NCBI GenBank assembly: GCA_036274895.1
Contig: DASUEU010000075.1
Span: 150,102 to 214,101 of the forward strand
Direction of reading: 5' to 3'
DNA: 64,000 nucleotides
Source: CALMKX01 sp036274895
Lineage (GTDB): Bacteria > Acidobacteriota > Thermoanaerobaculia > Multivoradales > SZUA-115
Part shown: positions 1-7,770 of the stretch, piece after piece
Layout of the letters: each line of letters begins with the position of its first letter
How positions within the stretch are numbered: the first letter of the stretch is position 1
Program-made: the position numbers and the translations under genes
Notes under the pieces: generated by a model
What the model was told of the DNA's origin: nothing
What the model saw: the letters and a program-made list of their open reading frames with translations, nothing else
Databases searched by the model: none

Positions 1-370
1 CCTTCAGCTCGAAGCTGCCGGTGGGAAGGGTCAGCTGCCCGTAGTAGCGCAGGCCACCGGAAAGCAGTCGGTCGCGCATGACGTCGAGGTCGAGGTCGAG
101 GCTCTGGCTGAGCCGGTCTACCGGCTCACCCGCTGGCCCCACGGCGTAGACGAAGAGCTCGAGGCTCACCCGTCCGGAAGCCGTGGTGGCCATCAGGTCG
201 GCGCCGTTGATCTCCACCAAGACCGGCACCAGGGCTTTGCCGGCCGGGCCGGGGAGAGCCGAGCCGACCAGCTCGACCCGCAAGGGAAGTGCGCTTCCCT
301 CGGCCTCGACGAGGGCCGGGACGAGGAGCAGAGACAACAGGACCGCAAAGGAGAAGGTTTTCTTTTCCAT
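1..370 (-). CDS. Secreted protein, C-terminus cut by window edge
   Basis: An open frame runs leftwards from an ATG at 370 to the window edge without a stop, giving 123 residues. It begins with a clear Sec signal peptide (MEKKTFSFAVLLSLLLVPAL, cleavage probably after VEA near residue 23). The mature part is beta-rich (for example LRVELVGSALPGPAGKALVP) and contains a run of acidic and leucine residues, SLDLDLDVM. An AAGGA-like ribosome site lies just before the ATG, rather close to it. I do not recognise the family. The style resembles the sheet-rich domains of acidobacterial exported proteins, but that is only an impression. The gene is divergent from the ParA gene; the 237 bases between them hold no other gene that I can support. 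Confidence 0.6.
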   Translation of the reverse strand, partial: MEKKTFSFAVLLSLLLVPALVEAEGSALPLRVELVGSALPGPAGKALVPVLVEINGADLMATTASGRVSLELFVYAVGPAGEPVDRLSQSLDLDLDVMRDRLLSGGLRYYGQLTLPTGSFELK

Positions 371-607
371 GTCCTTACAGCAAGGCTTCCCGGCAAGGTA
401 CGCCCGTTCGGCAGCCAAGTCAATCCACCTGGGAGCTATATCCGTGCATCGTCGAAGGCTTCACACCAGCTTCCGGCAGAGCAGGCTCCTCATTCCTGCA
501 CTACGTGCTCTCGCCGCGAGCCCGCCACTCGGCGCTGGCGACCGGTAGCCGAGACGGCGACGTGCTTGCGATAGTCTTGGTGCTCGAGCCTCCACGAGCG
601 CCTGCAG

Positions 608-1393
608 ATGATCCTCAGTCTCCTCAGCAAGAAAGGCGGCGTCGGCAAGACCACGACGGCGGTGTCCCTCGCGGCTTCCTTCGCCCACCGCGGCCACTCG
701 GTGCTGCTCATCGACCTCGATAGCCAGGCTTCCGCCTCCCTCTCCGTGGGGCTCGCCCGTGAGGACTTCAACCCTTCGAGCGCGGACGTTCTGCTCGGCC
801 GGGTACCGGCCCGAGAGGCGCGCCGCCCCACGGCGATTCCCCGTCTACAGCTCATCCCCGCTTCCTCGGACCTGCTCGGTGTGGACCTCGAGCTGGGGGG
901 CTTTCGCAACAAGGAGCGCCGGCTCGCCGAGCGCCTGGAGAGCCTTCGCGACGAGCACGAGCTGATCGTGATCGACTGCCCGCCCTCGCTGTCGCTGCTG
1001 CCGATCAACGCCCTGGTGGCGGCGGATCGCTTCCTGCTGCCGATCGTGCCGCAGTTCCTGGCCGCCGAGGGCCTCGACAACCTGCTGTCCGCGGCCCACC
1101 GGATCACTTCGCGGGTCGGCAGCCGAACCGAGCTGCTCGGCATGCTGCTGACCATGGTGGACTACCGGCTGCGCTCGGTCCGCGAGACCGTGACCCAGCT
1201 GCGCGAGAGCTACGGCTCCAAGGTGCTCGCCATCGAGATCCGCATCAACACCCGGCTCGCCGAGGCCCCGGCTGCCGGCCGCACCATCTTCGACTTCGAT
1301 CCCGGCTCGGCGGGTGCCCGGGCCTATGACCTGCTGACCGATGAGATCGGTCCCCTGCTGGGACTGGTCCGACCTGCTGGAGACGCTTCATGA
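608..1393 (+). CDS. ParA/MinD-family ATPase, orphan
   Basis: This 261-residue protein opens with the deviant Walker A motif of ParA/MinD ATPases (KKGGVGKTTT, residues 8-17), followed by LLIDLDSQASAS (Walker A') and VIDCPPSLS (Walker B region). The length is usual for chromosomal or accessory ParA proteins, which dimerise on ATP and position DNA or protein cargo. No parB, parS-like site, chemotaxis or carboxysome gene lies nearby, so the cargo is unknown. Its stop overlaps the start of the next gene by four bases (ATGA), so the two are probably translated together, which is an unusual partnership. No strong ribosome site precedes the ATG at 608. Confidence 0.88.
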   Translation: MILSLLSKKGGVGKTTTAVSLAASFAHRGHSVLLIDLDSQASASLSVGLAREDFNPSSADVLLGRVPAREARRPTAIPRLQLIPASSDLLGVDLELGGFRNKERRLAERLESLRDEHELIVIDCPPSLSLLPINALVAADRFLLPIVPQFLAAEGLDNLLSAAHRITSRVGSRTELLGMLLTMVDYRLRSVRETVTQLRESYGSKVLAIEIRINTRLAEAPAAGRTIFDFDPGSAGARAYDLLTDEIGPLLGLVRPAGDAS

Positions 1394-4300
1394 GCCGTCG
1401 CTCCGCCTCGACCCTCGCCCTCTTTCTGACCACCTTCCTGGCCGCCCCCGGGGCAGTCCGAGCCGCCTCCGGCTGCCCGGAGCATGGCTCTCACGGCCTC
1501 GCCGTGGCGCCGCCTTCGCTCGAGGCCGACTTCGAGACCGCCGCCGGCCGCGGGCGCGCCGAGCGCGGCAAGGCCGGTGCCGAGGAGCCCAAGAAGGAGG
1601 AGCCCGCGAAGTGGGACGTGGAGGCGCCCACCGGTGCCAGCGGCTACGACGTCGATCTCGACGTGCGCGAGGGCACCTGGCTGTCCCTCGACCTCTCCCC
1701 GGACGGCAAGGAGCTGGTGTTCGACCTCCTGGGGGACCTTTACCTGCTGCCGGTCGAAGGCGGCGAGGCTCGCAACCTCACCACCGGAGTCTCCTGGGAC
1801 ATGCAGCCCCGCTTCAGCCCCGACGGCAAGACCGTCGCCTTCACCAGCGACCGCGCCGGCGGTGACAACGTCTGGCTGATCGATCGCGACGGCAAGAACC
1901 CGCGCGCCGTCACCAAGGAGAGTTTCCGCCTGCTCAACTCCCCCGCCTGGAGCCCGGACGGCGAGTACTTGGTGGCCCGTAAGCACTTCACCGCCGAGCG
2001 CTCCTTGGGCTCGGGCGAGATCTGGCTCTACCACCGGAGCGGCGGCGACGGGCTCCAGCTCACAGCCAAGCCCAACGACCAGAAGGACGTCGGCGAGCCG
2101 GCCTTCTCCCCCGACGGGCGCTATGTCTACTTCAGCCAGGACACCACTCCTGGCAACTTCTTCCAGTACAACAAGGACCCCAATCCCGGCATCTATTCGA
2201 TCCGCCGCCTGGACCGGGAGACCGGCGAGATCGAGGCGGTGGTCTCCGGCTTCGGCGGCGCCGTGCGGCCCACCCCTTCGCCCGACGGCAAGTCCCTCGC
2301 CTTCGTGCGCCGGGAACGGGGCAAGACCGTGCTCGCCGTGCGCGATCTCGACTCCGGCCGGGTGCGTAACCTCTTCGACGGCCTCGAGCGAGACATGCAG
2401 GAGACCTGGGCGGTTCACGGGGTCTATCCCTCGATGGCCTGGAGCAAGGACGGCCGCACCCTCTACTTCTGGGCCGCGGGCAAGCTCCATCGCATCGACG
2501 TGGCGAGCGGCACTGTGGTCGGCATCCCCTTTCACGTCAAGGACAAGCGGCGGGTCTTCGAGGCCGTGCGCTCGCCCCAGGAGATCGCTCCGGGCCGCTT
2601 CACCACCAAGATGCTGCGCTGGGTCGAGGTCTCCCCCGCTGGCGGCCAGGTCCTCTTCCAGACCCTCGGCCAGGTCTACCTGCGAGACCTCCCCGAGGGA
2701 CCGGTGCGCCGCCTCACCGCCCAGGGCCAGCACTTTGAGCACTACCCCTCCTTCTCCCGTGACGGCCGCTCCGTCGTCTACACCTCGTGGAGCGACAGCG
2801 AGCTCTCCGCCGTGCGGCTGGCGCCGGTGGCCGGCGGCGAGAGCAAGGTGCTGACGGCCAAGCCCGGGCACTACGTCGAGCCGGCGCTGTCCCCGGACGG
2901 CCGCTTCGTGGTCTTCCGCCGGCTCGAGGGGGACCTCCTGCGCAGCCCGTTCTGGTCGGGTGAGCCCGGGCTCTACGCCCTGCCGGTGGCGGGCGGCGAG
3001 GAGAAGCTGGTCTCCAAGGGCGGCTTCGCGCCGCATTTCGGCGCCGGCTCGGACCGCGTCTTCTTCCTCGAGATCGGCGACGGCAACACCCGCTTCTTGA
3101 AGTCGATCGCCCTCGACGGCACCGAGGAGCGCACCCACGTCAAGAGTGAGAACGCCACCGAGATGCGGGTCTCGCCCGACGGTAGGTGGCTGGCCTTCGT
3201 CGAGCGTTTCAACGCCTACGTGACGCCCTTCATCCTCACCGGCAAGACGGTGGACATCGGCCCGACCGGCACCGCCGTGCCCCTGGCCCGGGTCACCAAG
3301 GACGCCGGGGAGAACGTGCACTTCGCCGGCGACTCGAGCGCCCTCCATTGGTCGCTCGGGCCGGAGCTGTTCACGCGCAAGCTGACCGACGCTTTCGCCT
3401 TCCTGGCCGGGGCTCCCGAGAAGCTGCCCGAGCCGCCGACCACCGGCACCACGATCGGCTTCGAGGCCGACGCCGACCGTCCCACCGGCACCATCGCCCT
3501 GGTGGGAGGCCGGGTGGTGACCATGAAGGGAGACGAGGTGATCGAGGACGGGGTGGTGGTGGTCGAGGGCAGCCGCATCTCGGCGATAGGCCGCCGTGGC
3601 GCCCTGAGCGTGCCGGCCGGTGCGACGGTAATCGACGTCGCCGGCAAGACCGTCCTGCCCGGCCTGATCGACGCCCACTGGCACGGCCCGCAGGGTAGCG
3701 AGGAGATCATCCCCCAGCAGAGCTGGGTGAACCTGGCCTCGCTGGCCTTCGGGGTGACCACTCTCCACGACCCTTCGAACGACACCTCCGAGATCTTCGC
3801 CGCCGCCGAGCTCCAGAAGGCCGGCCTGGTGGTGGCGCCGCGGATCACTTCCACCGGCACCATCCTCTACGGCGCCAAGGCCCCGTTCAAGGCCGTGATC
3901 GAGAGTCTCGACGAAGCCCGCTCCCACCTCAAGCGCTTGAAGGCCGTGGGCGCCTTCTCGGTCAAGAGCTACAACCAGCCGCGCCGTGACCAGCGCCAGC
4001 AGGTGCTCACCGCCGCCCGTGAGCTGGGCATGCTGGTGGTGCCGGAGGGTGGCTCGCTGTTCCAGCACAACATGACCATGGTGGTGGACGGCCACACCGG
4101 GGTCGAGCACACCATCCCGGTGGCCCACGTCTACGCCGACGTGCACCAGCTCTGGAGCAAGACCCGGGTGGGCTACACGCCGACCCTGGTGGTGGGTTAT
4201 GGCGGGCTCTGGGGCGAGGAGTACTGGTACGCCAAGACCAACGTCTGGGAAAACGGGCGCCTCTTGACCTTCGTGCCGCGGGAGGCCGTGGACCCACGCT

Positions 4301-4719
4301 CGCGGCGGCGGACGATCGCCCCGGACGATGAGTGGAACCACTTCCACATCGCCGAGATCGCCGCCGACCTGGCCAAGCTGGGGGTGGGCGTCAACGTCGG
4401 CGCCCACGGCCAGCGCGAGGGCCTGGCGGCGCACTGGGAGATGTGGATGTTGGTGCAGGGCGGCCTGACGCCCCACCAGGCCCTGCGCGCCGGCACCCTC
4501 TCCGGCGCCCGCTACCTCGGGCTGGACAAGGACTTGGGCTCCCTCGAGCCCGGCAAGCTCGCCGACCTCATCGTGATCGACGGCAACCCCCTGGCCGACA
4601 TCCGGGTCTCGGAGAAAGTCAGCCACACCATGGTGGGCGGCCGCCTCTACGACGCCGCGACCATGGACGAGGTAGCTCCGCGGCCGAAGAAGCGCGGGAA
4701 GCTGTGGTGGGAGGAGTGA
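1390..4719 (+). CDS. Exported PD40 beta-propeller/amidohydrolase fusion
   Basis: The 1109-residue protein has an N-terminal signal peptide (ALFLTTFLAAPGAVRAA). About 600 residues of TolB/PD40-like propeller follow, with many SPDGK repeats such as LSPDGKELVFDLLG and FSPDGKTVAFTSD. From about residue 695 there is a metal-dependent amidohydrolase domain: GRVVTMKG opens it, the metal-binding HxH is in PGLIDAHWHGPQ (near residue 762), and it closes with LGSLEPGKLADLIVIDGNPL. Proteins of this architecture are exported hydrolases of unknown substrate, perhaps cyclic amides, imides or dipeptide-like compounds. The ATG overlaps the parA stop. No ribosome site is evident beyond that coupling. Confidence 0.9.
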   Translation: MSRRSASTLALFLTTFLAAPGAVRAASGCPEHGSHGLAVAPPSLEADFETAAGRGRAERGKAGAEEPKKEEPAKWDVEAPTGASGYDVDLDVREGTWLSLDLSPDGKELVFDLLGDLYLLPVEGGEARNLTTGVSWDMQPRFSPDGKTVAFTSDRAGGDNVWLIDRDGKNPRAVTKESFRLLNSPAWSPDGEYLVARKHFTAERSLGSGEIWLYHRSGGDGLQLTAKPNDQKDVGEPAFSPDGRYVYFSQDTTPGNFFQYNKDPNPGIYSIRRLDRETGEIEAVVSGFGGAVRPTPSPDGKSLAFVRRERGKTVLAVRDLDSGRVRNLFDGLERDMQETWAVHGVYPSMAWSKDGRTLYFWAAGKLHRIDVASGTVVGIPFHVKDKRRVFEAVRSPQEIAPGRFTTKMLRWVEVSPAGGQVLFQTLGQVYLRDLPEGPVRRLTAQGQHFEHYPSFSRDGRSVVYTSWSDSELSAVRLAPVAGGESKVLTAKPGHYVEPALSPDGRFVVFRRLEGDLLRSPFWSGEPGLYALPVAGGEEKLVSKGGFAPHFGAGSDRVFFLEIGDGNTRFLKSIALDGTEERTHVKSENATEMRVSPDGRWLAFVERFNAYVTPFILTGKTVDIGPTGTAVPLARVTKDAGENVHFAGDSSALHWSLGPELFTRKLTDAFAFLAGAPEKLPEPPTTGTTIGFEADADRPTGTIALVGGRVVTMKGDEVIEDGVVVVEGSRISAIGRRGALSVPAGATVIDVAGKTVLPGLIDAHWHGPQGSEEIIPQQSWVNLASLAFGVTTLHDPSNDTSEIFAAAELQKAGLVVAPRITSTGTILYGAKAPFKAVIESLDEARSHLKRLKAVGAFSVKSYNQPRRDQRQQVLTAARELGMLVVPEGGSLFQHNMTMVVDGHTGVEHTIPVAHVYADVHQLWSKTRVGYTPTLVVGYGGLWGEEYWYAKTNVWENGRLLTFVPREAVDPRSRRRTIAPDDEWNHFHIAEIAADLAKLGVGVNVGAHGQREGLAAHWEMWMLVQGGLTPHQALRAGTLSGARYLGLDKDLGSLEPGKLADLIVIDGNPLADIRVSEKVSHTMVGGRLYDAATMDEVAPRPKKRGKLWWEE

Positions 4720-4752
4720 GGGGCGCTACGCCACTTGCCGAGGAGATGCATC

Positions 4753-4989
4753 ATGGCAACTGCCGTCCCGAGCCCCGAGGCACCGAATGTCGTCTTGTGG
4801 TTCGGGGAGATCTTGGTGAACTTGACGGATCAGGAGTTCGAGGAGCTCCGCCGAGTCAACCCTCACCTGCGTCTCGAGCGCACGGTCGGCGGCGAGTTGA
4901 TGATGTGGCGTCGCACCGGCAGGAGACATCGGCGGGAAAGCTCCATGAAGCCCCGCACGTCGCCCCGAGCGAAGCCGAGGGGCCTCTGA
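4753..4989 (+). pseudogene. Truncated Uma2-family (DUF820) nuclease fragment
   Basis: After a GAGGAG ribosome site, the 78-residue frame from ATG 4753 matches the start of Uma2-family restriction-endonuclease-fold proteins: LTDQEFEELRRVNPHLRLER followed by TVGGELMMW. This is the family's typical opening, and whole members are about 190 residues. Agreement stops where a conserved P-T-G-G-E-T-S stretch is expected. The residues ETSAGK appear in another frame immediately afterwards, so a frameshift is likely. The rest is missing: beyond it lies a dispersed intergenic repeat (4959-4986) and then non-coding sequence. I read it as a decayed gene remnant. It follows the amidohydrolase by 33 bases. 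Confidence 0.6.
4959..4986. repeat. Dispersed 28-bp repeat, copy 1
   Basis: A 28-base stretch starting GTCGCCCCGAGCGAAGCC is identical to 41839-41866 in the same orientation. It can form a short GCCCC/GGGGC stem. This copy lies inside the decayed tail of the Uma2 fragment. Short GC-rich repeats of this kind are scattered between genes in many high-GC genomes. Confidence 0.8.
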
Positions 4990-5112
4990 CACAGCGCTCC
5001 GGAGGGCAGCTGGGGCCGGATCAAAGACCTGCGGGCGATTTCTTCACCACTCGGGCGAAACCCACCGTGGCCCGTACGTCCCTTGGGAACCGAACTCGCG
5101 CGACGCTCGAGG

Positions 5113-5571
5113 TCATCGCCCCTTCCGAACCATGACCTCCTCGCTGAGCGCGACCAATAGCGCGCCATCGACGACTCCGGTGGGCTCGAGCCTGTGCTCG
5201 GCTTGGAAGCGCTGGATGCTCTGGACCGTCGCGGTGCGCAGGATCCCGTCGGCCTTGCCAACTTCGTAGCCCAGCGCCGCCAGCAAGTGCTGGGCCGCCT
5301 GGATCAACTGGCGTTGCGAGGCTTGACACGGCGTCCCAGTGCTCGGGCGGAGACGGGACGTGCCGTCAGAGAACCTCTGGGGCGGGGGGCTACTGCGGGG
5401 AGCACTCGGCTCCCGGCTCGGCCTCGGCGAGCCGTGGCAGTGGTATTCGCCGGTCTTACGGTTGGTGTGGCAGCCGTTGGCGTCCAGGCCGCCACCGTGG
5501 GCGAGGACGTGGCCCCCTGGCAGCGAGCCAACGACAGAACAGGTCAGCAGGATCAGCAGCCGAGCTCGCAT
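5113..5571 (-). CDS. Secreted YHYH-type protein with peptidoglycan-binding domain
   Basis: The 152-residue protein starts with a signal peptide (LLILLTCSVVGSLPGGHVLA). It continues with the YHYH signature HGGGLDANGCHTNRKTGEYH, whose His and Cys residues are suited to metal binding. A Pro/Ser-rich linker follows. The C-terminal 65 residues look like a PG_binding_1 domain (LIQAAQHLLAALGYEVGKAD, then GILRTATVQSIQRFQAEHRL). I chose the ATG at 5571 rather than the in-frame GTG at 5577 because GGAGG lies five bases before the ATG. The protein probably acts at the cell wall. It stands alone, and its upstream region holds the large inverted repeat at 5667-5752. Confidence 0.75.
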   Translation of the reverse strand: MRARLLILLTCSVVGSLPGGHVLAHGGGLDANGCHTNRKTGEYHCHGSPRPSREPSAPRSSPPPQRFSDGTSRLRPSTGTPCQASQRQLIQAAQHLLAALGYEVGKADGILRTATVQSIQRFQAEHRLEPTGVVDGALLVALSEEVMVRKGR

Positions 5572-5666
5572 CGCCACCTCCGGCAGGCTTGACGCGTGTA
5601 GACCCGCGCACCAGCCGAAGGTTGACTGCGGACTCAGCTCTCAGGTTCGACTCTGGCTTTCCTCGC

Positions 5667-5752
5667 CTGGGAGCGCCGAGCCCCAGCTCGGCGTCTTGCG
5701 CCTTCGACAGCCGCTCGACCCGAGACGCCGAGCTGGGGCTCGGCGCTCCCAG
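5667..5752. repeat. Large nested inverted repeat (30-bp perfect arms)
   Basis: Arms at 5667-5696 and 5723-5752 are perfect reverse complements over 30 bases, separated by 26 bases. Each arm is itself nearly self-complementary (GCCGAGC-CCCA-GCTCGGC), so the element can fold as one long hairpin or as two small ones. It sits between the YHYH gene and the 3' end of egtB. No T-run follows. It looks like a REP/BIME-type element rather than a simple terminator. Confidence 0.85.
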
Positions 5753-5820
5753 GGCATCCCTTCCGCGAGGCTGGCCGGTCGAGAGACCCTGGGTGAACGG
5801 CAGCCGTCCCAATCCAACCC

Positions 5821-7107
5821 TCACCCCTCCGTCGCCAATCGGATGCCGGTGAAGGGCCAGCGGTCCTGGGGGTAGAAGAAGTTGCGGTAGGTGGGCCGCA
5901 TGTGCGAGCGCGGTGTGGCGCAGCTGCCGCCGCGCAGCACGTATTGGTTGGCCATGAACTTGCCGTTGTACTCGCCGAGGGCCCCCGGCAACGGCCGGAA
6001 GCCGGGATAGGCCGAGTAGGCCGAAGCGGTCCACTGCCACAGCTCGCCGAACCACTGGCCGTCCTCCTCGTCCCGGGCGGGACGGGGGTGGAAGTGGCCA
6101 CTCTCGACGAAGCTCCCTTCGACCGGCCGGCCGGCCCCGGCCACCTCCAGCTCGGCCTCGGTGGGCAGCCGGGCCCCGGCCCAGCGGGCAAAGGCATCCG
6201 CTTCGTAGTAGCTGAGGTGGCAGACGGGCGAGTCGGGATCGAGGGGCTCGAGGCCGCGCAGGGTGTACTCCCACCAGTCGCCCTCCCGCTCCAGCCAGTA
6301 GAGAGGCGACCGCCAGCCCTGCTCGCGCACCGTCTTCCAGCCGTCCGAGAGCCACAGCCCGGCCTGGCCGTAGCCATCCGCCTCGACGAAGGCCCGATAC
6401 TCGCCGTTGGTGACCAGCCGGCTCGCCAGCCGGTAGGGCTCGAGGAAGACCCGATGCCGCGGCGTCTCGTTGTCGAAACAGAAGCCGTCGCCGGCAAAGC
6501 CGATCTCTTGCACCCCCTCGGCGAAGCTCAGCCAGCTCCGTTCCGGCGCCCGTCCGACGGCACGCGGGGCATCCGGCGCGTAGGCCGGCAGCAGCGGGTT
6601 GGCGACGAAGTTGCGCTTGATGTCCATCAGCAGTAGCTCCTGGTGCTGCTGCTCGTGGTGGAGGCCGAGCACCACCCGCTCGGCGACCACCTCGTAGGGC
6701 CCCTCGGCCGCCGAAGCCAGCAGCTCGAGGACGCACTCGTCGACCTGCCGCCGGTAGGCGTAGACCTCTTCGACCGTGGGCCGCGCCACCACGTGCCGCT
6801 GATTGCGCGCGTGGAAGCTGCCTATCGCCTGGTAGTAGGAGTTGAAGAGGTGGCCGAACTGGGGATGGTAGGGCGAGTATCCCGGCGCCAGTGGGCCGAG
6901 CACGAAGGTCTCGAAGAACCACGCGCTGTGCGCCAGGTGCCACTTGGGAGGGCTGGTCTCGTTGCAGGCCTGGACCTGGTAATCCTCGGTCACCAGGGGT
7001 GCGCAGAGGCGCTCGGTCTGGGCTCGCACCTCGCGATAGCGCGCGGCGAGAGTGCTGCGGTCAACCCCTGAGATAGCCCTTGAGTCCGAGAGAGTGAGGT
7101 TTGACAT
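5821..7107 (-). CDS. egtB: Ergothioneine biosynthesis sulfoxide synthase EgtB
   Basis: EgtB is a non-haem iron enzyme that couples hercynine (trimethylhistidine) to a thiol with oxygen, forming the C-S bond of ergothioneine. The 428-residue protein has the two expected parts. An N-terminal DinB-like domain carries candidate iron ligands in KWHLAHSAWFFETF (His57/60) and in GLHHEQQHQE (His151 and His155). A C-terminal formylglycine-generating-enzyme-like domain contains NGEYRAFVEADGY, ARLPTEAELEVA and VLRGGSCATP. I chose ATG 7107 because AAGGT precedes it and the 34 upstream residues are unlike the family. No methyltransferase EgtD or other egt gene is nearby, so hercynine must come from elsewhere if the pathway works. 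Confidence 0.9.
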   Translation of the reverse strand: MSNLTLSDSRAISGVDRSTLAARYREVRAQTERLCAPLVTEDYQVQACNETSPPKWHLAHSAWFFETFVLGPLAPGYSPYHPQFGHLFNSYYQAIGSFHARNQRHVVARPTVEEVYAYRRQVDECVLELLASAAEGPYEVVAERVVLGLHHEQQHQELLLMDIKRNFVANPLLPAYAPDAPRAVGRAPERSWLSFAEGVQEIGFAGDGFCFDNETPRHRVFLEPYRLASRLVTNGEYRAFVEADGYGQAGLWLSDGWKTVREQGWRSPLYWLEREGDWWEYTLRGLEPLDPDSPVCHLSYYEADAFARWAGARLPTEAELEVAGAGRPVEGSFVESGHFHPRPARDEEDGQWFGELWQWTASAYSAYPGFRPLPGALGEYNGKFMANQYVLRGGSCATPRSHMRPTYRNFFYPQDRWPFTGIRLATEG

Positions 7108-7237
7108 GCGGCGTACCTTACCGCACCGCCAGGGAGCAAGCAGAGGACTACCTTGACGCAAGCCTGGCAGGGCTGTAGCGTCCCGAGAACGTACGAGGAA
7201 ACGGTCCATCGACGAGCTGACCCCCCGACTGATCGCC

Positions 7238-7438
7238 TTGTCCCGGGTGATCGCCCGTGGCCGCCGGCTCCGGGATGTCGGCAGGCTGGTGGAGTCCTAT
7301 GGCGGACGCGCGGCCGGCTGGGTTAAGAAGAGCAGTCCGGTGTGCGAGGATGCCGAGGGAATTTTCGAGTTCCACTGGTACGAGTGCTCCGGTATCGGAC
7401 GTGTGGAGCTCAAGAAGAAGAGGCTAGAAGACTCATGA
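7238..7438 (+). CDS. Orphan polymorphic-toxin-tip-like small protein
   Basis: This is a 66-residue frame with a TTG start; an alternative is GTG 7247, and the open frame reaches back to 7157 without an ATG. It ends with GGRAAGWVKKSSP, then FEFHWYECSGIGRVELKKKR. The combination WVKKSS, HWYE and G-x-VE-x-K-x-K recalls the extreme C-termini of Rhs/CDI-type polymorphic toxins. That resemblance is from memory and not verified. There is no signal peptide, no delivery body and no pre-toxin motif upstream. An AGGAA sequence at 7196-7200 precedes an ATC codon at 7208, which might be a mutated start. Its stop overlaps the next start (ATGA), as expected for a toxin-immunity pair. Confidence 0.45.
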   Translation: MSRVIARGRRLRDVGRLVESYGGRAAGWVKKSSPVCEDAEGIFEFHWYECSGIGRVELKKKRLEDS

Positions 7439-7770
7439 TCGTGGAACTCAGACAGCCCGATTCCCGCTACCCGGACCTGACCGCCGACCAGCCCTACGTC
7501 GTGATCGGTATCGAAGCGAACGACTACCGGATCCTCAACGACCTCGGCCGCCCCTTCTTGTATCCCCCCGACCTCTTCGAGGTCATCGACCCGCGCGAGC
7601 CGGCTGAATGGGTCCAGGAGGTCGGCGAGGACGACGAGCGATACGCTTACCCTCCCCCCCTCCAAGAGACCGGGTTCTTCGAGGACTTCTTCGACGCCAA
7701 GCAGGAGGCCGTTACCACCTTCTGGCGAATCGTGAACCGGCAACTCGCCACCGCCGCTACGGCGGCGTAG
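7435..7770 (+). CDS. Hypothetical protein, candidate immunity partner
   Basis: The 111-residue soluble acidic protein begins MIVELRQPDSRYPDLTADQP. It has a compact beta-rich start (YVVIGIEANDYRILNDLGRP) and an acidic C-terminal half (GFFEDFFDAKQEAVTTFWRI). There is no signal peptide or membrane segment. I recall similar uncharacterised small proteins but know no function for them. The start ATG overlaps the stop of the preceding small gene by four bases, so the two are translated together. A small, acidic, soluble partner directly downstream of a toxin-like tip is the usual layout of an immunity protein; that role is inference. The last 14 bases overlap the convergent DUF457 gene. Confidence 0.7.
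   Translation: MIVELRQPDSRYPDLTADQPYVVIGIEANDYRILNDLGRPFLYPPDLFEVIDPREPAEWVQEVGEDDERYAYPPPLQETGFFEDFFDAKQEAVTTFWRIVNRQLATAATAA

Noticed and set aside
1324..4626. Long minus-strand open frame of 1100 codons opposite the amidohydrolase
   Set aside because: It is antisense to a gene with clear domains; the translation is low-complexity (His, Gly, Asp-rich) and such mirror frames are expected at this GC content.
5667..5752. Reading the inverted repeat as a bidirectional terminator
   Set aside because: No T-run on either side, and the size and nested symmetry exceed those of terminators; a mobile palindrome fits better.
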